DNA of 64,000 nucleotides from the NCBI GenBank assembly GCA_019426215.1, contig CM033395.1:20326569-20390568 (forward strand). Direction: 5' to 3'. This document shows positions 43,301 to 55,329 of the stretch, piece after piece. Numbering within the stretch: position 1 is the stretch's first letter; the number at the start of each line of letters is the position of its first letter. The notes under the pieces were generated by a model that was not told where the DNA came from, made no database searches, and saw only the letters and a list, made by a program, of their open reading frames with translations. The position numbers and the translations under genes were made by a program. Origin of the DNA: Buddleja alternifolia. Its lineage: Eukaryota; Streptophyta; Magnoliopsida; Lamiales; Scrophulariaceae.

Positions 43301-46300
43301 GGCAAAATCCTTAATGTCTGTTTTTTTTTGCACCCCTTATTGCTGATTTTCTCAAAACTTGATCTTTATTTTCTTTTTCATTCTGAGTTTTATTTTGTTC
43401 ATTGAGACATTTAGATCCTTCTCTACAACCTGAGCGCTTCCTTCCATGCTTTTGGTGCCTTCACATGGTGTAAAATCTGAAGTTTTACCGTACTGGTGGA
43501 TTTGTAACTATGAAACCTGAATTCATATTGTAATTTACTTGCATTTTGTTCTGATCTGAAACTGTTGCATTATTCCACTTGCAGGGTGTTGCAACTGGAC
43601 CAATCACTATGCCATCCAGCGGGTCATCTGATGCTTCTGTGGTTAACCATTCTCCTGCTACTAAGGTATCTTCAATTTCCAAGACAAATGAAAATAAGGG
43701 AGTTAATATTAACAGATCTCATGAGGTTCCTGGGAAATCCAGTACAGATGGGACAGCTCCAGATGCTGGCAAGAGCGGGGGTTTGTCCCTTGATGCTTTA
43801 GCAAAAGCTAAGAGAGCTTTACAAATGCAGAAGGAACTTGCAGAAAGGATGAAGAAGATTCCTTCAGTAAGTTCTTTTTATATTTGTTTCATTTGTGAAC
43901 TATTGACATGCCATTTCTAACATATACTTTTCTTTAACCATATTCTTGAAAAAGATGCTGTGTCAACGAGTGAGGGTGAGATGTCATTTATATTTTCACC
44001 TAGGTGCCTTCTGAAATATCCCTATTTGTCCTTTCACCTTGTGTAGTTGAACAAAGATTCGGGCTCCACTGGAGACGGTAGTCCAAAAGTGAGTGCAAAA
44101 GTTGTTGCTAAAGGTTCTTCATCCACTAAAGGTCAAGTGCCTGTCCCTCCAGTAACTTCCTCGATCATGGTTCCTGCTGGTGTCACACAAAGCACATCAA
44201 CTTTACCCGTAACTTCAGCGGCTGCGGTTACACCACAGAGTGGTTTGCCTCATCTTCCAGGGCTCACAGCACAAAAATATGAAGCTGTTAAACGTGCACA
44301 GGAATTAGCTGCCAAGATGGGATTTCGGCAAGACCCAGAGTTTGCTCCCCTTATAAATATGTTTCCAGGGCAGATGCCTGCAGATGTTAACATTCAACCA
44401 AAACCTTCCAGAGCACCCGTTCTTCGTTTGGATGCACTAGGCAGGGAAATTGATGAGCATGGCAATGTGGTGAATATTCCTAAAGTGAACAGCTTGAGCA
44501 CCCTCAAGGTATTATTGACACGAAATGGTAGCAGTTTTTCTAAAATTATTTTGTTTAAGTTACAAAAAGGAAAAGATGAAAAGTATTTGAATTATTAAGC
44601 TTCATTTGTTTTTTTTCCATTTTGGTGTTTCACTTTTTTATTCCTCATGTGTTATCTCCTAGGTAAACATCAACAAGCAAAAGAAAGAGGCCTTCGAAAT
44701 TCTCAAACCTGAACTCGAAGTGGATCCGGATAAAAATCCTCATTTTGATGCAAGGATGGGGATTGATAAGAATAAGCTATTGAGGCCTAAGAGGATGACT
44801 TTCCAGTTTGTTGAGGAAGGCAAGTGGTCAAAAGATGCAGAAATTGTTAAGTTGAAGGTATTTTGTTCCCAATTCTTGTGTATGTGATCTTTTACCAACA
44901 TACTGGATCCTGACTTGTTTCTTCTGATATTGGCTTTAACAGTCTCATTTTGGAGAAGCAAAAGCAAAGGAGTTAAAGGCAAAGCAAGCGCAGCTAGCTA
45001 AGGCAAAGGCAGAGCCTGATATAAACCCGAATCTGATAGAAGTAGGAGAGAGGGTCTTTACCAAAGAAAAACCCAAGGAATCAATCCCTGATGTTGAGTG
45101 GTGGTGAGCTGACTTTTCATTTGAACTGATTTTAGAACTTTGAATATTTTCTTTGCATGTTACGTTTTTGGAAAACACAAAAATATGATAGGAGATGAAA
45201 ACATGAAAAAGTACTTTTGTACTAATAGCAGAAGTTAATTTATTCTATTTAGTGTCCTAAAGTACTCTACTTGGCACTTCTTCCTTTTATATTTTAAGCC
45301 AGAGCTTTTCTAGTATGGATTGGAATTACTGTGTGATTATGCAAACTTTATATATCCATGCAATAAGACTGATGCATCTGCATGGTAGACTTTGGCAATG
45401 CACACCTTAAATCTGAGTTCCTTTTGTATGGAAATTTTATTCTCCATTACTTAGTGGAGAGAAAGTTCGTATTTTAAAAGCCATCTTTCTTTAGTAGGTC
45501 TTGATATGGGGAGGAGAGAGAAAATATTTCACATGTTATAACTGTCTAGTTTGGGATAAAATGTACCATTATTCTGAACAGTTTTTTTTCTTTCTAAATT
45601 ACTTGCAGGGATGTGCCTTTTCTAAAAACGGGTACTTATGGTGATGTGGTTGATGGTGACATAGAGAAAGATCAAATGAAAATGGACAAGATCACCATAT
45701 ATGTTGAACACCCTCGACCTATTGAACCTCCTGCTGAAGCAGCACCTCCTCCACCTCAACCTTTGAAGCTTACCAAGAAGGAGCAGAAGAAACTTCGCAC
45801 ACAACGTAGGTTGGCTAGGGAGAAAGATAGGCAAGAGATGATTCGACTTGGTGTGTTGGAGCCACCAAAACCTAAAGTCAAAATGAGCAACCTCATGAAA
45901 GTTCTTGGTTCAGAAGCAACCCAGGATCCTACAAGGCTTGAAATGGAAATAAGAAGCGCTGCGGCTGAGCGTGAGCAAGCTCACATTGACAGGAATATCT
46001 CCCGTAAGCTCACTCCATCAGAGCGCCGTGAAAAGAAAGAGAGGAAGCTCTTTGATGATCCAAATACAGTGGATACTATTGTCTCAGTCTACAAGATCAA
46101 TGACCTTTCTCACCCCCAGTCCCGTTTTAAGGTTGATATTAATGCCCAGGAGAACAGGCTCACGGGATGTGCAATAATTTCAGAAGGAATAAGTGTAGTA
46201 GTAGTTGAAGGTGGTGCAAAGTCAATCAAGAGATATGGGAAGCTTATGCTTAGGAGGATTGATTGGACTGCTACAGTGAAAAAAGAAGAGGATGATGAGA

Positions 46301-46491
46301 ATGATGATGATGAGGATAAACCCCTTAATAAATGTGTGCTTGTATGGCAGGGAAGTGTTGCTAAACCAAGCTTTAGCAGATTTTCCGTACAGGAATGCAG
46401 AACCGAAACAGCTGCACGCAAATTCTTTTCTGATCATGGTGTTGCTCATTATTGGGATCTTGCAGTAAATTTCGCTGAAGACACTATTTAA
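40348..46491 (+). CDS. PRP3 (RDM16-like): U4/U6 small nuclear ribonucleoprotein Prp3-like protein (six exons)
   Basis: Splicing factor of the U4/U6.U5 tri-snRNP, acting in the nucleus. The Arabidopsis homologue RDM16 is also linked to RNA-directed DNA methylation. Exons: 40348-40764, 43585-43866, 44047-44508, 44663-44857, 44943-45103, 45609-46491. All introns are GT-AG, phases agree, and the sum is 2400 bases, that is 799 residues plus TAA (46489-46491), a normal length for the plant family. Residues 1-110 are an Arg/Asp/His/Ser-rich charged tail. The conserved PRP3 domain lies about residues 395-630 (NPHFDARMG, RPKRMTFQFVEEGKW, DVEWWDVPF). The C-terminal DUF1115-type domain follows to about 790 (CVLVWQGSVAKPSF, HGVAHYWDLA). 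The start has a strong context (ACCATGG). The first intron is long (2820 bp). No disabling change was seen, so this is the one host gene I consider functional here. Confidence 0.95.
40765..43584 (+). other. Long first intron of PRP3-like gene
   Basis: 2820 bp, GTGAGT..TTGCAG. AT-rich, with no embedded gene or transposon end recognised. It contains a 22-bp tandem duplication at 41771-41814 (AGTTGCAGAAATATTACACT plus TA). Reading frames in it have no protein character. Confidence 0.8.
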
Positions 46492-47760
46492 ATGAGGATG
46501 TTGTGAGGAGGAAACTAAGTATTCCGTTTAGTTCGTGTTATGACACGAGAAGAGAGTTGTTACAGTATGCTTTGTGTGTCACTCATTCAATGGGCTAAAG
46601 ACAAGGCCACAATATTCTAATTTTGCTCGTAGCTTATGAGTTGGCCACACTATTCTTCTTCTAATGGAGCCCCGTTTATACTTTTACCAACGGATGTTCT
46701 TTAACTGAAATGGTTGATTGTATCCGTGCAAGAAACTTTATGCAGAATCCATCTGCGTACTACGAAAGCTGCTGCATATGGATCTATTTAGATGGTGCAA
46801 ATTATCACATTGTCGGTACAAGCAAAAAGATATATGCTGTGATGATTGTGGATGACTTTTTATGTGTGAACCTTACGATTTGCGTTAATTCTGGTGTGAT
46901 CAGGAAAACTTAAACAATTGTCTAGACATTATCTTAAATATGATGCTTTTTTTTAAGACAATGAGTTGAGGTTTCCTATTAAAGCCTTTTGACATGTCAA
47001 AACACATTGTTCAGAAATTATTTTAGTCTTGTAACGTTCTCATAATTGTAGCCTCGTAGGTCATGGACGTAGAAAATTTCTCAGGTGCAGTTGGTCATAG
47101 GACTTTATTTTTTTTTCTGTTTTTTTATATATTTACAATGGTCGGATCGAAGGGGTAGCTTAACCAAATGGTTATTGGCTTGGTCATGAAGGGGTAGCTT
47201 AACCAAATGGTTATTGGCTTGGTCATGACTTTGGACATTCACACCTTATATTGTTTGGAGTAACATAAAATTCCTACAGTCCAAGTATCTTGGGAGGGCG
47301 TCGGTGGGTTGGGACCTTCTAGTCCAAGTATTACCCACACCAAATAGTGAGTGCTTTGTTTTTTGTGTGTATGTAATGTAATATACCAACAGTTTGGATA
47401 GAGAAACACTGAAATGCCATAGAATTTGCTTGGTCTGAACTGAAGCCATGGGTTTAACACGTCTCACTGGAGTTACCGTCCCAAGTCGGGTCTTCAAATC
47501 TCAACAAAGAAGAGCATAAATGTAACAATTTTAGAAATTAAGGCTATGGTTTCTGCCACGTTTGCAAAATCGAATACATATCTCTATACTACTAATTATT
47601 GGCAGCTAAGAAAAATTACATAGTGTTATGCGGGTTTTTTGGGGAAAGGCCTATAAATTTCCCAAGATTTTGTATATATCTGAAACTCTGGTTTTGGTAT
47701 TTAGAAAGATCGTGAAAAATACGATCCTGTTATGCTTCCCATATTTTTTGGCCTCGAATT
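46492..47760. other. 3' UTR and intergenic sequence after PRP3-like gene
   Basis: The early part is likely 3' UTR; I cannot place the poly(A) site. A 39-bp tandem duplication lies at 47149-47226. No supported gene. Confidence 0.6.
47149..47226 (+). repeat. 39-bp tandem duplication
   Basis: Two copies starting GAAGGGGTAGCTTAACC at 47149 and 47188, identical by eye. Confidence 0.9.
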
Positions 47761-49115
47761 TGTTATGATTGGATACAATCAATAGGAGAATGATTTGAAA
47801 ATACCAAAGAAATGAATGGAGGAATCAACTCTGGAGGTAGATTCTATTAGCTACAATTCAAAGAATTACTAAAGATAAGAGAAAAGTACAATTGATGATG
47901 ACCCTAATCGATAGTTCTAATCAGCTCATCCTGGGCTTTTTATACTAACAGGTGGTTGAGCATCTTAACAGATTCTAACTACTCGGAACTGTATTTAGTT
48001 ACAATTTCTCAATTAATTGCTAATTTTGACTAATGGACAACTATTTTGACTGTGCTGATTAGTTAAGTTGTTAAAACGCTTTTGTTGCTTCTTTCTTCTT
48101 CTTCTTCTTCTTCATTTCTGTTTTATTGCCGACATATCAAATCCCTCCCCATTAAAACATCCTTGTACTCAAGGATTGAAGTCCGGAAATTGTTGCTGGA
48201 ATTTATACAAGTCCTCCCACGTGCTGTCTTCTTCGCCAGTGTTCATCCATTTGACCAAAATTTGGGTAATGACTGTTATTTTTTTTTGCGATTCTTCTGT
48301 CTTTAATTGCTTCTGGCTGCAACAAATTGTGACCATAATCTGTGAGCATAACGGTAAGTCGGATGTGCAATTTTGAGATCCAATTTTTTGTTTAAGTTGT
48401 GAATCATGGAAAGTTGAATGGATTTTGGTGTTGATTGGTAGTTGTAGTCTGTATGCGACCTTCCCCACCCTGCTTAGTATCTGAAAAGGGCCAAAAACTT
48501 TGGAGAAAGTCTGTTATAAGCATTTGATTTTAAAGAAGGCTATTTGTAGGATTGGAGTCTAACAATGACCCAATCCCCTACATGAAATTCTCTCTCACTC
48601 ATCTCTTTGTCACTCTGTTTTTTCATTCTCGATTGGGCAGTGTTCAAATGATTTTCCAATATCCTCAGAGTCGATTCTTTGTTTTGTAAGTTTTTGTCCA
48701 CTGCCTCTGGAGGAGTTTGGAAAACAATGTAAGGTTGATAGAGTGGTGGTTTCTACCCATAAACCACTTCAAATGGAGTTAATTTTGTGACTGAATGATA
48801 GATAGTATTGTATCAATACTCTGCTAAAGGCAACCAATGGCACCATTCAGCACCTACACTTTAAATAACCTTTTAAACACCTGATAACCACCTTTGCTTG
48901 TCCATCCGTTTGAGGGTGGTACTCTGTAAAAGTGAGTAATTGCACCTTTTGTAGTTTGAACAACTCTTTCTAGAACTTACTGAGGAAAATAGAACCTCTG
49001 TCACTTACAATAGTTCTAGGCATAGCATGAAGTCTAAAAATGGTGTTCATGAAGGTTTAGGCCACTCATAGAGCTGTATAAGGATGTTTCAATGCCATAA
49101 AATGAGCATACTGTT
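47761..49115 (-). mobile_element. Reina-like chromovirus remnant (3' end)
   Basis: A short 379-bp LTR (47761-48139; on minus it starts TGATATGTCGGC and ends ATCATAACA, with TATAAAAAG inside), a purine tract GGGGAGGGA before it, then integrase and chromodomain remnants on minus. Chromodomain plus short LTR is the Reina pattern. The 5' half is missing beyond about 49115. Confidence 0.75.
48169..49115 (-). pseudogene. Chromovirus integrase and chromodomain remnant
   Basis: The clearest frame (48169-48468) carries VAYRLQLP..IHSTFHDSQLK, the integrase tail, then ILVKWMNTGEEDSTWEDL, a chromodomain core. Further upstream on minus, in broken frames, are KLEGAEWCHWLPLAE-like, SDRGSIFLSKF (followed by an in-frame TAG) and AHFMALKHPYTAL, all parts of the gypsy integrase core. 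Multiple stops make it inactive. Confidence 0.8.
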
Positions 49116-50298
49116 GAGTTGGGTAATCCCGGTGTAGGTTAGCATAATGGACTATAAAAACTACAAAGAAATAAACTACGCGAAATGTCTTTCGCGTTAT
49201 TTCCCTCACACAAGTTTCTGATCAATCAACCCCGAACAAAATCCCATCGGCCACTTTGATTTCTTGAGCTCCGAATTTCGTTCCTTCTGTATGACCCCTT
49301 AGGATCGTTCATGTGTTAGTAGTAAGTTCACTTTTCAAAAGTATCAGTAAACTTTCCTACAATAGAAAGTACTAGATTAAATCACTCTTGATTTAATCAA
49401 ACCATGAATCATTCACCACAATCTCATGGCGCTTACAAATCGAGGTTATTGTCTAGCAATGGGCCTCGAAGACCTAGACACGAATGATAGTAAGATACAT
49501 AATCTATCATAACCACGATTCTTGTGTAAATAAGATCCCCCCATCCTACTTTCCGGATTGGAGTCTAGAGTAATGGCTTAGTCGAAACTCTTATCAACTC
49601 AATCTCTATATTTCCTTCATTACATGATATCGATTCTACAATCCAAATGAGGAAACACTCCACTTCTTTGGATTGCCATAGTTTGGCCAAAAGATTCCTT
49701 GAATTGATTCATTGAGTAAAACATAGAAATGTCTGATTTGCTAAATCGATGATGGATTCCTTCTTGGTCTCTCATTTACCTTCGTACATAAACATATCAT
49801 ACCCAAGATATCCCATAAAGAGACTTGCAATGGAATCATGAGATAAGTCAAAGTACAATTGACTATGCACAAGTCAACCTATGGAACCTCACGTCCAAAA
49901 GGATTACTCTTATTCCTACGTGATTATTGGAAGTTCCACACTCGATCAGGAAAACCATTTTAGGAACTTCCAGCAGGATTGTTCAGTTTACTCATTATCC
50001 AAATGAGAACCCTCGTACACATCTATGCCTATGGAACGAAGCATGTCCTTTAAGGACCTATGTGTACAAGCAAGTCTTTTGGGTCTTGTCAATACCCCTC
50101 TTCTTGACAGGCCCTTTAACGACTTGGAACCATTTTAGAATCACGACCTTGGAGACATATTTCATCATGGTCATTCCCGATGTCCAATGATATCCTATTG
50201 TCATGTGTAATTCAAGGGACATTATTCTAAGCAATATAAAGACGATTTAAGAATAAAGAATCACATAAAATAAAATCAACTTTGTTTATTAGAATAAA
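49116..50298. other. Degenerate, possibly copia LTR-like sequence
   Basis: No supported gene. The stretch near 49535-49580 (ATCCCCCCATCC..GGAGTCTAGAG) resembles the right arm near 35940-35985, suggesting another old LTR. The evidence is weak. The Mutator-like element inserted at its right side. Confidence 0.3.
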
Positions 50299-50402
50299 AT
50301 TGTCACATTTCAACCGGGAAAATTAAATAATTAATACAAAAATCAGGATTTATCACCAAAAGTGATTGGACACAGAAAATGGTATAATACGTTTCAGCTA
50401 AG

Positions 50403-50426
50403 AGACGACATACCCTATGTCGTCTC
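50403..50426. repeat. Subterminal palindrome GACGACATA..TATGTCGTC (left copy)
   Basis: GACGACATACCCTATGTCGT is an almost perfect inverted repeat. Related copies lie near the right end at 52817-52842, 52876-52898 and about 52905-52925. They are likely protein-binding or fold-back sites of this element. Confidence 0.7.
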
Positions 50427-50476
50427 ACTTTGATTTTTTTTTTTAATATTGTTATCACGGCAAAAGCCCTGATAGC

Positions 50477-50478
<2 letters not shown>

Positions 50479-50505
<27 letters not shown>
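50479..50505. repeat. (AT)n microsatellite
   Basis: AT dinucleotide run just inside the left terminus of the Mutator-like element. Confidence 0.9.
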
Positions 50506-50507
<2 letters not shown>

Positions 50508-53129
50508 TGCGTGCCGTATTTTTTTATCCTAACATCGAAATGAGTCCATTTTTGTGTGATTACAAAGTTTATATGAAAGTCTACAAATTATATGTTCGGG
50601 TTGAGACCCAAAAACGAACGAAAAAAGGAGAAAAAAGAGCCGAAAACAAGAAAAAAATTATTATTTTCTTAAAACAATTGCTCTAGTGCTGCTTTTTTGC
50701 TTGCCGTATTCCTTTATTCGGGCATCGAAATGATCCATTTTTATGTGGTTACAAAGTTCATATGAAAGTCTACAAATTATATATTCGGGTCGAAACCCAA
50801 AAATGCACGAAAAAGGGGAAAAAATGACAAGGAAAAAAAATCATTTTTTCTTTAAAAAAATTGCTCTAGTGCTGCTTTTTTACTTGCCCCATTCATTTAT
50901 CCGGATATCAAAATGAGTCCATTTTTATGTGGTTACAAAATTTATATGAACATCTACAAATTATATGTTTGGGTCAAAACCCAAAAATACACGAAAAAGG
51001 GAGAAAAATGAGTCGGAACAAGGAAAAAAATTGCTCTAATGCTGCTTTTTTGCTTGCCGCATTCCTTTATTCGGGCATCAAAATGAGTCCATTTTTATGT
51101 GGTTACAAAGTTTATATGAAATTCTACTAATTATATGTTCGGGTCGCAACCCAAAAATTCACGAAAAATGGAGAAAAATGAGCTGGAAACAAGGAAAAAA
51201 AATTGCTCGAATGCTGCTTTTTTGCTTGCTGCATTTCTTTATCTAGGCATCGAATTGAGTCCATTTTTGTGTGGTTACAAAGTTTATATTAAAGTTTACA
51301 AATTATATGTTTGGGCCGAAACCCAAAAATGCACGAAAAAGGGAGAAAAATGATCTGAAAATAAGGAAAAAAATCATTATTTTCTTAAACAAAATTTATA
51401 TGAAAGTCCTTGCTTGCTCCTGTCTCATTTTTCTCCCTTTTACGTGCATTTTTGTGTTTGGACTTGAACATATAAATTGTATACTTTTACATAAACTTTG
51501 TAACCATATAAAAATGTACTCATTTTGATGCCCGGATAAAGAATGCGGCAAGCAAAATAGTTGCATTCAAGCAATTTTTTTCCTTGTTTTCAGCTCATTT
51601 CTCCATTTTTCCTATATTTTTGGGTTTCGACCCGAACATATAATTTGTAGAATTTCATATAAACTTTGTAACCACATAAAAATGGACTCATTTTGATGCC
51701 CAGATAAAGGAATGTGGCAAACAAAAAAGCAACATTAGAGCAATTTTTTTTCTTGTTTCCAGCTCATTTTTCGTGCATTTTTAGGTTTCGACCCAAAAAT
51801 ATAATTTGTAAAATTTCGTATATACTTTGTAATCATAGAAAAATGAACTCATTTTGATGCCCAGATAAAGGAATGCGGCAAGCAAAAAAGCAGCATTAGA
51901 GCAATTTTTTTCCTTGTTTTCAGCTCATCTTTCTCTCTTTTTCATGTATTTTTGGGTTTCGACCGAACATATAATTTGTAGAATTTAATATAAACTTTGT
52001 AACCATATAAAAATGGTCTTATTTCAATGCCCGTATAAAGAAATGCAGCAAGCAAAAAAGCAGCATTCGAGCAATTTTTTTCCTTGTTTCCAACTCATTT
52101 TTCTCCATTTTTCGTGCATTTTTGGGTTTCGACCCGAACATATAATTTGTAGAATTTCATATAAACTTTGTAACCACACAAAAATGGACTCATTTCGATA
52201 TCCGGATAAAGGAACGTGGCAAGCAAAAAAGTAGCATTAGAGCAATTTTTTTTCCTTGTTCCAGCTCATTTTTCTCCCTTTTTCGTGCATTTTTGGGTTT
52301 CGACCCTAGAAGTTGTAGACTTTTATATAAAATTTGTAACCACAAAAAATAGACTCATTTCGATACTCGGATAAATGAATGTGGCAAGCAAAAAAGCAGC
52401 ACTAGAGCAATTTTTTTAAAGAAAAAAATAATTTTTTTCCTTGTCATTTTTCTCCATTTTTCGTACATTTTTGGGTTTCGACCTGAACATATAATTTGTA
52501 AACTTTCATATAAACTTTGTAACCACATAAAAATGGACCCATTTCGATGCCCGGATAAAGGAATGCGGAAAGCAAAAAAGCAGCACTAGAGCAATTAGTT
52601 TAAGAAAATAATAATTTTTTCCTTGTTTTCGGCTCATTTTTCTCCTTTTTTCATTCATTTTTGGGTCTCTACCCGAACATATAATTTATAGACTTTCATA
52701 TAAATTTTGTAACCACACAAAGATGGACTCATTTCGATGTTCGGATAAAAAAATACGACAAGAAAAAACTATATATAAAAGCCGTGATAACAATATTAAA
52801 AAAAAAATATCAAAGTGAGACGACATAACCAATGTTGTCTCACTTTGATTAAAAAAAAAGAAAAGAAAAGTAAGAAACGACATAGGGTATGTCATCTCTT
52901 AGCTGAGACGACATAGCCTATGTCGTATTATACCATTTTCTGTGTCCAATCACTGTTGGTGGTAAATCCTAATTTTTGAATTAATTTTGTATTAATTATT
53001 TAATTTTCCCCATTTCAACCCCAAAAAAAAAAAAGATTGTCACATAGAGTTTATTACATAGAAATGGCACCCAAATAATTGGTATGCCGTGCATGGACTC
53101 TATCTATGAGAATGAAAATAAAGTCTATT

Positions 53130-53225
53130 CTAAAGTAGGACGGGACACGGTTTGTTTGAAAATTAATGAAGGTGGTCTTGGTATTTCACCTCTGTTATCG
53201 ACAAAGAAAGTACTTATGGTGAAAC
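53130..53225 (+). pseudogene. Possible LINE reverse-transcriptase fragment
   Basis: The plus frame reads GRDTVCLKINEGGLGI then SPLLSTKKVLMVKL. The VC.PK.EGGLGI..L...N.AL spacing is the motif after RT in plant LINEs. Only about 30-45 residues survive before the copia LTR at 53226 cuts it. Short, so tentative. Confidence 0.35.
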
Positions 53226-55056
53226 TGTTGGGAAATCGATTCAAAATCGAACCCAAATTGGTACACAACGAAATTAAAATAGAGACTTAGCTCTTATGCG
53301 CACATGCATGACATCAAAAAATTAAAGCATACATACTATGGCTAAAGTAATTAATTAAACACTTTAATTAATAATAATAATAATAATAATTATTACTATT
53401 GTCTGATTATAGCTAGCAATTAAAAGATTACTTAATTAAACACTTTAATTAAAATAATTCATTGCATCACTATAAAAGCAATAATAAATAAACAAGAGAA
53501 CATACCTTACACCGAAGATTAGAACTCGCCGGTAGAAATCACCTCATTCGAAAATACTCCTTCTTCTTGAATGAATCGGAGCTCGTTTTACCGCAAAGCC
53601 TTCTTCGCAATGCCTCAACAAATTTGGGGAGTGTGGGCTCCCAAAAAATACTACTAAAATAAAACTCCTTAAAAGGAATTTTCTTGAAAGCTGGTTTGTT
53701 CTCGTAAAATTAGTCGAGAACTACTTGCCTTCATTGTTTTGAACTATTGCTTAAAACCCTTTATATAGTGGTAATGTTGGATGAAAGTTTTATAAACAAT
53801 CTATGTGGGATCAAAACAAAGAGATGGAAAAACAAGGGGTAGAAAAGAGGAAGAAAAAAAAACTCTAGGTGGTGCCAGCTGGGCACGTGTGGCACCTCTG
53901 CTGGCAACGCGCGCGTGACTATCCCTTTTTTTTCAAATTTTAATTTCTTTTTTTTCTTGTGTTTAATCAAGTGTTATTCATTAAATCACTATTTAATTAA
54001 ATATCTTTTTCCAAACATATTTCCCACATTAATTTTTCATCTAAGTTCAAACTTATCCATCTAATGGATTCTTTAGTATTTATTCGTAGAATTTCAATTT
54101 GAGGCTTGCGAAGGGACCTTAGGGAAAATTAATTTTAGCTCCAAGTAGATTAAATCAAATTATCATCACATGATAATATTTAATACCACTTAACAATATT
54201 TAATTCCACTAAATAAATATTGTTGCACTCTAAAATTAACTTCAATTTATTCTTGAGTTCCCTTTCTTTCGTAAAAAAGTATTTCATTAACTCCTCTATT
54301 GAAATATCCGTGAAAAAATAAAAATTAAGACTACTATCATTTTATTTTTCACATCTTATCCTATAATGTTCAATTTGCTTCTTATCAACTTTTCAAATGA
54401 AAAACTATTTTTCATATAATTTCAGTGACACTTCACTCGAAACACTTTGGTCAAAGTTTTAGAAAAGTTGAACATTGCAAATCCATTAGAGGGATATATC
54501 TTATCTTTTATGGAGATTATAGATTCCATATGAATGTCCTTTCCAATCACATTTTTATGTCATAACCCAATGTATAAAGTATATTGGTCACCGAAAACCT
54601 CACTTCTGAACACATCAAAGCAATGTACACTAGATGCATTAGTCCACGACAATCATAGGATTAAGAGTTATTGTTCTAATTATTTATTTTCGATAGTAGT
54701 CAAAATAAATAATTTGATTGGTCCGGTTCAGTGTTTTAATCTTATTGATTTGCACGAATATACTATATGGAATCACTATTCCCATGATTAAGACAAATCA
54801 TCGAATATAGCATATTATAGTCTTTAGAAGATAAGACGCCCATTCTTATCACCGACTACAACCCATTTATAATAACATATGATATACTTAATCCAAGTCT
54901 TTCATGGAACATCACTTCCATTTGGATTCTCATATGTAATTATGGACTATGTATATCTCATAAGACATTGTAATAATACTCATAACTTATAATATATAAT
55001 TTATTTATTCATAATAAATATATTAAATAATTGGATTTTGGGGCACATCCCTAACA
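53226..55056 (-). repeat. 3' LTR of decayed copia element
   Basis: 1831 bp, TGTTGGG..CCCTAACA. The first about 390 bases match 63611-64000 closely (GGAAATCGATTCAAAATCGA, then the (AAT)n run near 53372-53390). Followed by AATCTCCCAC, the purine tract read on minus. Confidence 0.88.
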
Positions 55057-55329
55057 ATCTCCCACTTGCCCTTAAAACCTACTACCAGTATATCCAGCAT
55101 ACTCGTCCCATTTAGATAAACAAAACTCTTTTGTGCCATTGCTTTTAGAAAGGGGATCTTCCAGATTATACATGAAAACTAACTCGGTTTCTACAATCGC
55201 ATTGTAGTCTACATATTCTGTAATATGTGACACTGTCATTTATGGCTACTAGAATATATAGAATTAACTATGTAACCAGATATCACATCGGTATGTGATT
55301 GGTATTAGTCCAATTCTAATAACATGTAG

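Larger units (their letters stand above)
50308..53035. mobile_element. Mutator-like non-autonomous element with palindromic repeat array
   Basis: Flanked by the 9-bp repeat ATTGTCACA (50299-50307, 53036-53044), the Mutator-type length. The long inverted termini pair 50311-50475 with 52783-53014 (shared GGAAAATTAAATAATTAATA and CAGAAAATGGTATAATACG). The interior holds about five forward units (50503-51410) and eight reversed ones (51411-52770) of a 155-190-bp repeat. No transposase. The several short ORFs inside are the repeat translated. Confidence 0.75.

Noticed and set aside
46710..46913. Possible small gene downstream of the PRP3-like gene
   Set aside because: A 67-residue frame in probable 3' UTR with no domain or supporting context.
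47140..47520. SINE or tRNA-derived element
   Set aside because: GGGTAGCTTAACCAAATGG and a distant GGGTCTTCAAATCTC loosely recall A and B boxes, but the spacing is far too long and there is no clear tail or target duplication.
50927..52895. Several 67-85-residue ORFs with similar peptides (GYKVYIKVYKLY-like)
   Set aside because: They are the same ~180-bp DNA repeat read repeatedly, some on each strand. The similarity comes from the repeat, not from protein conservation.
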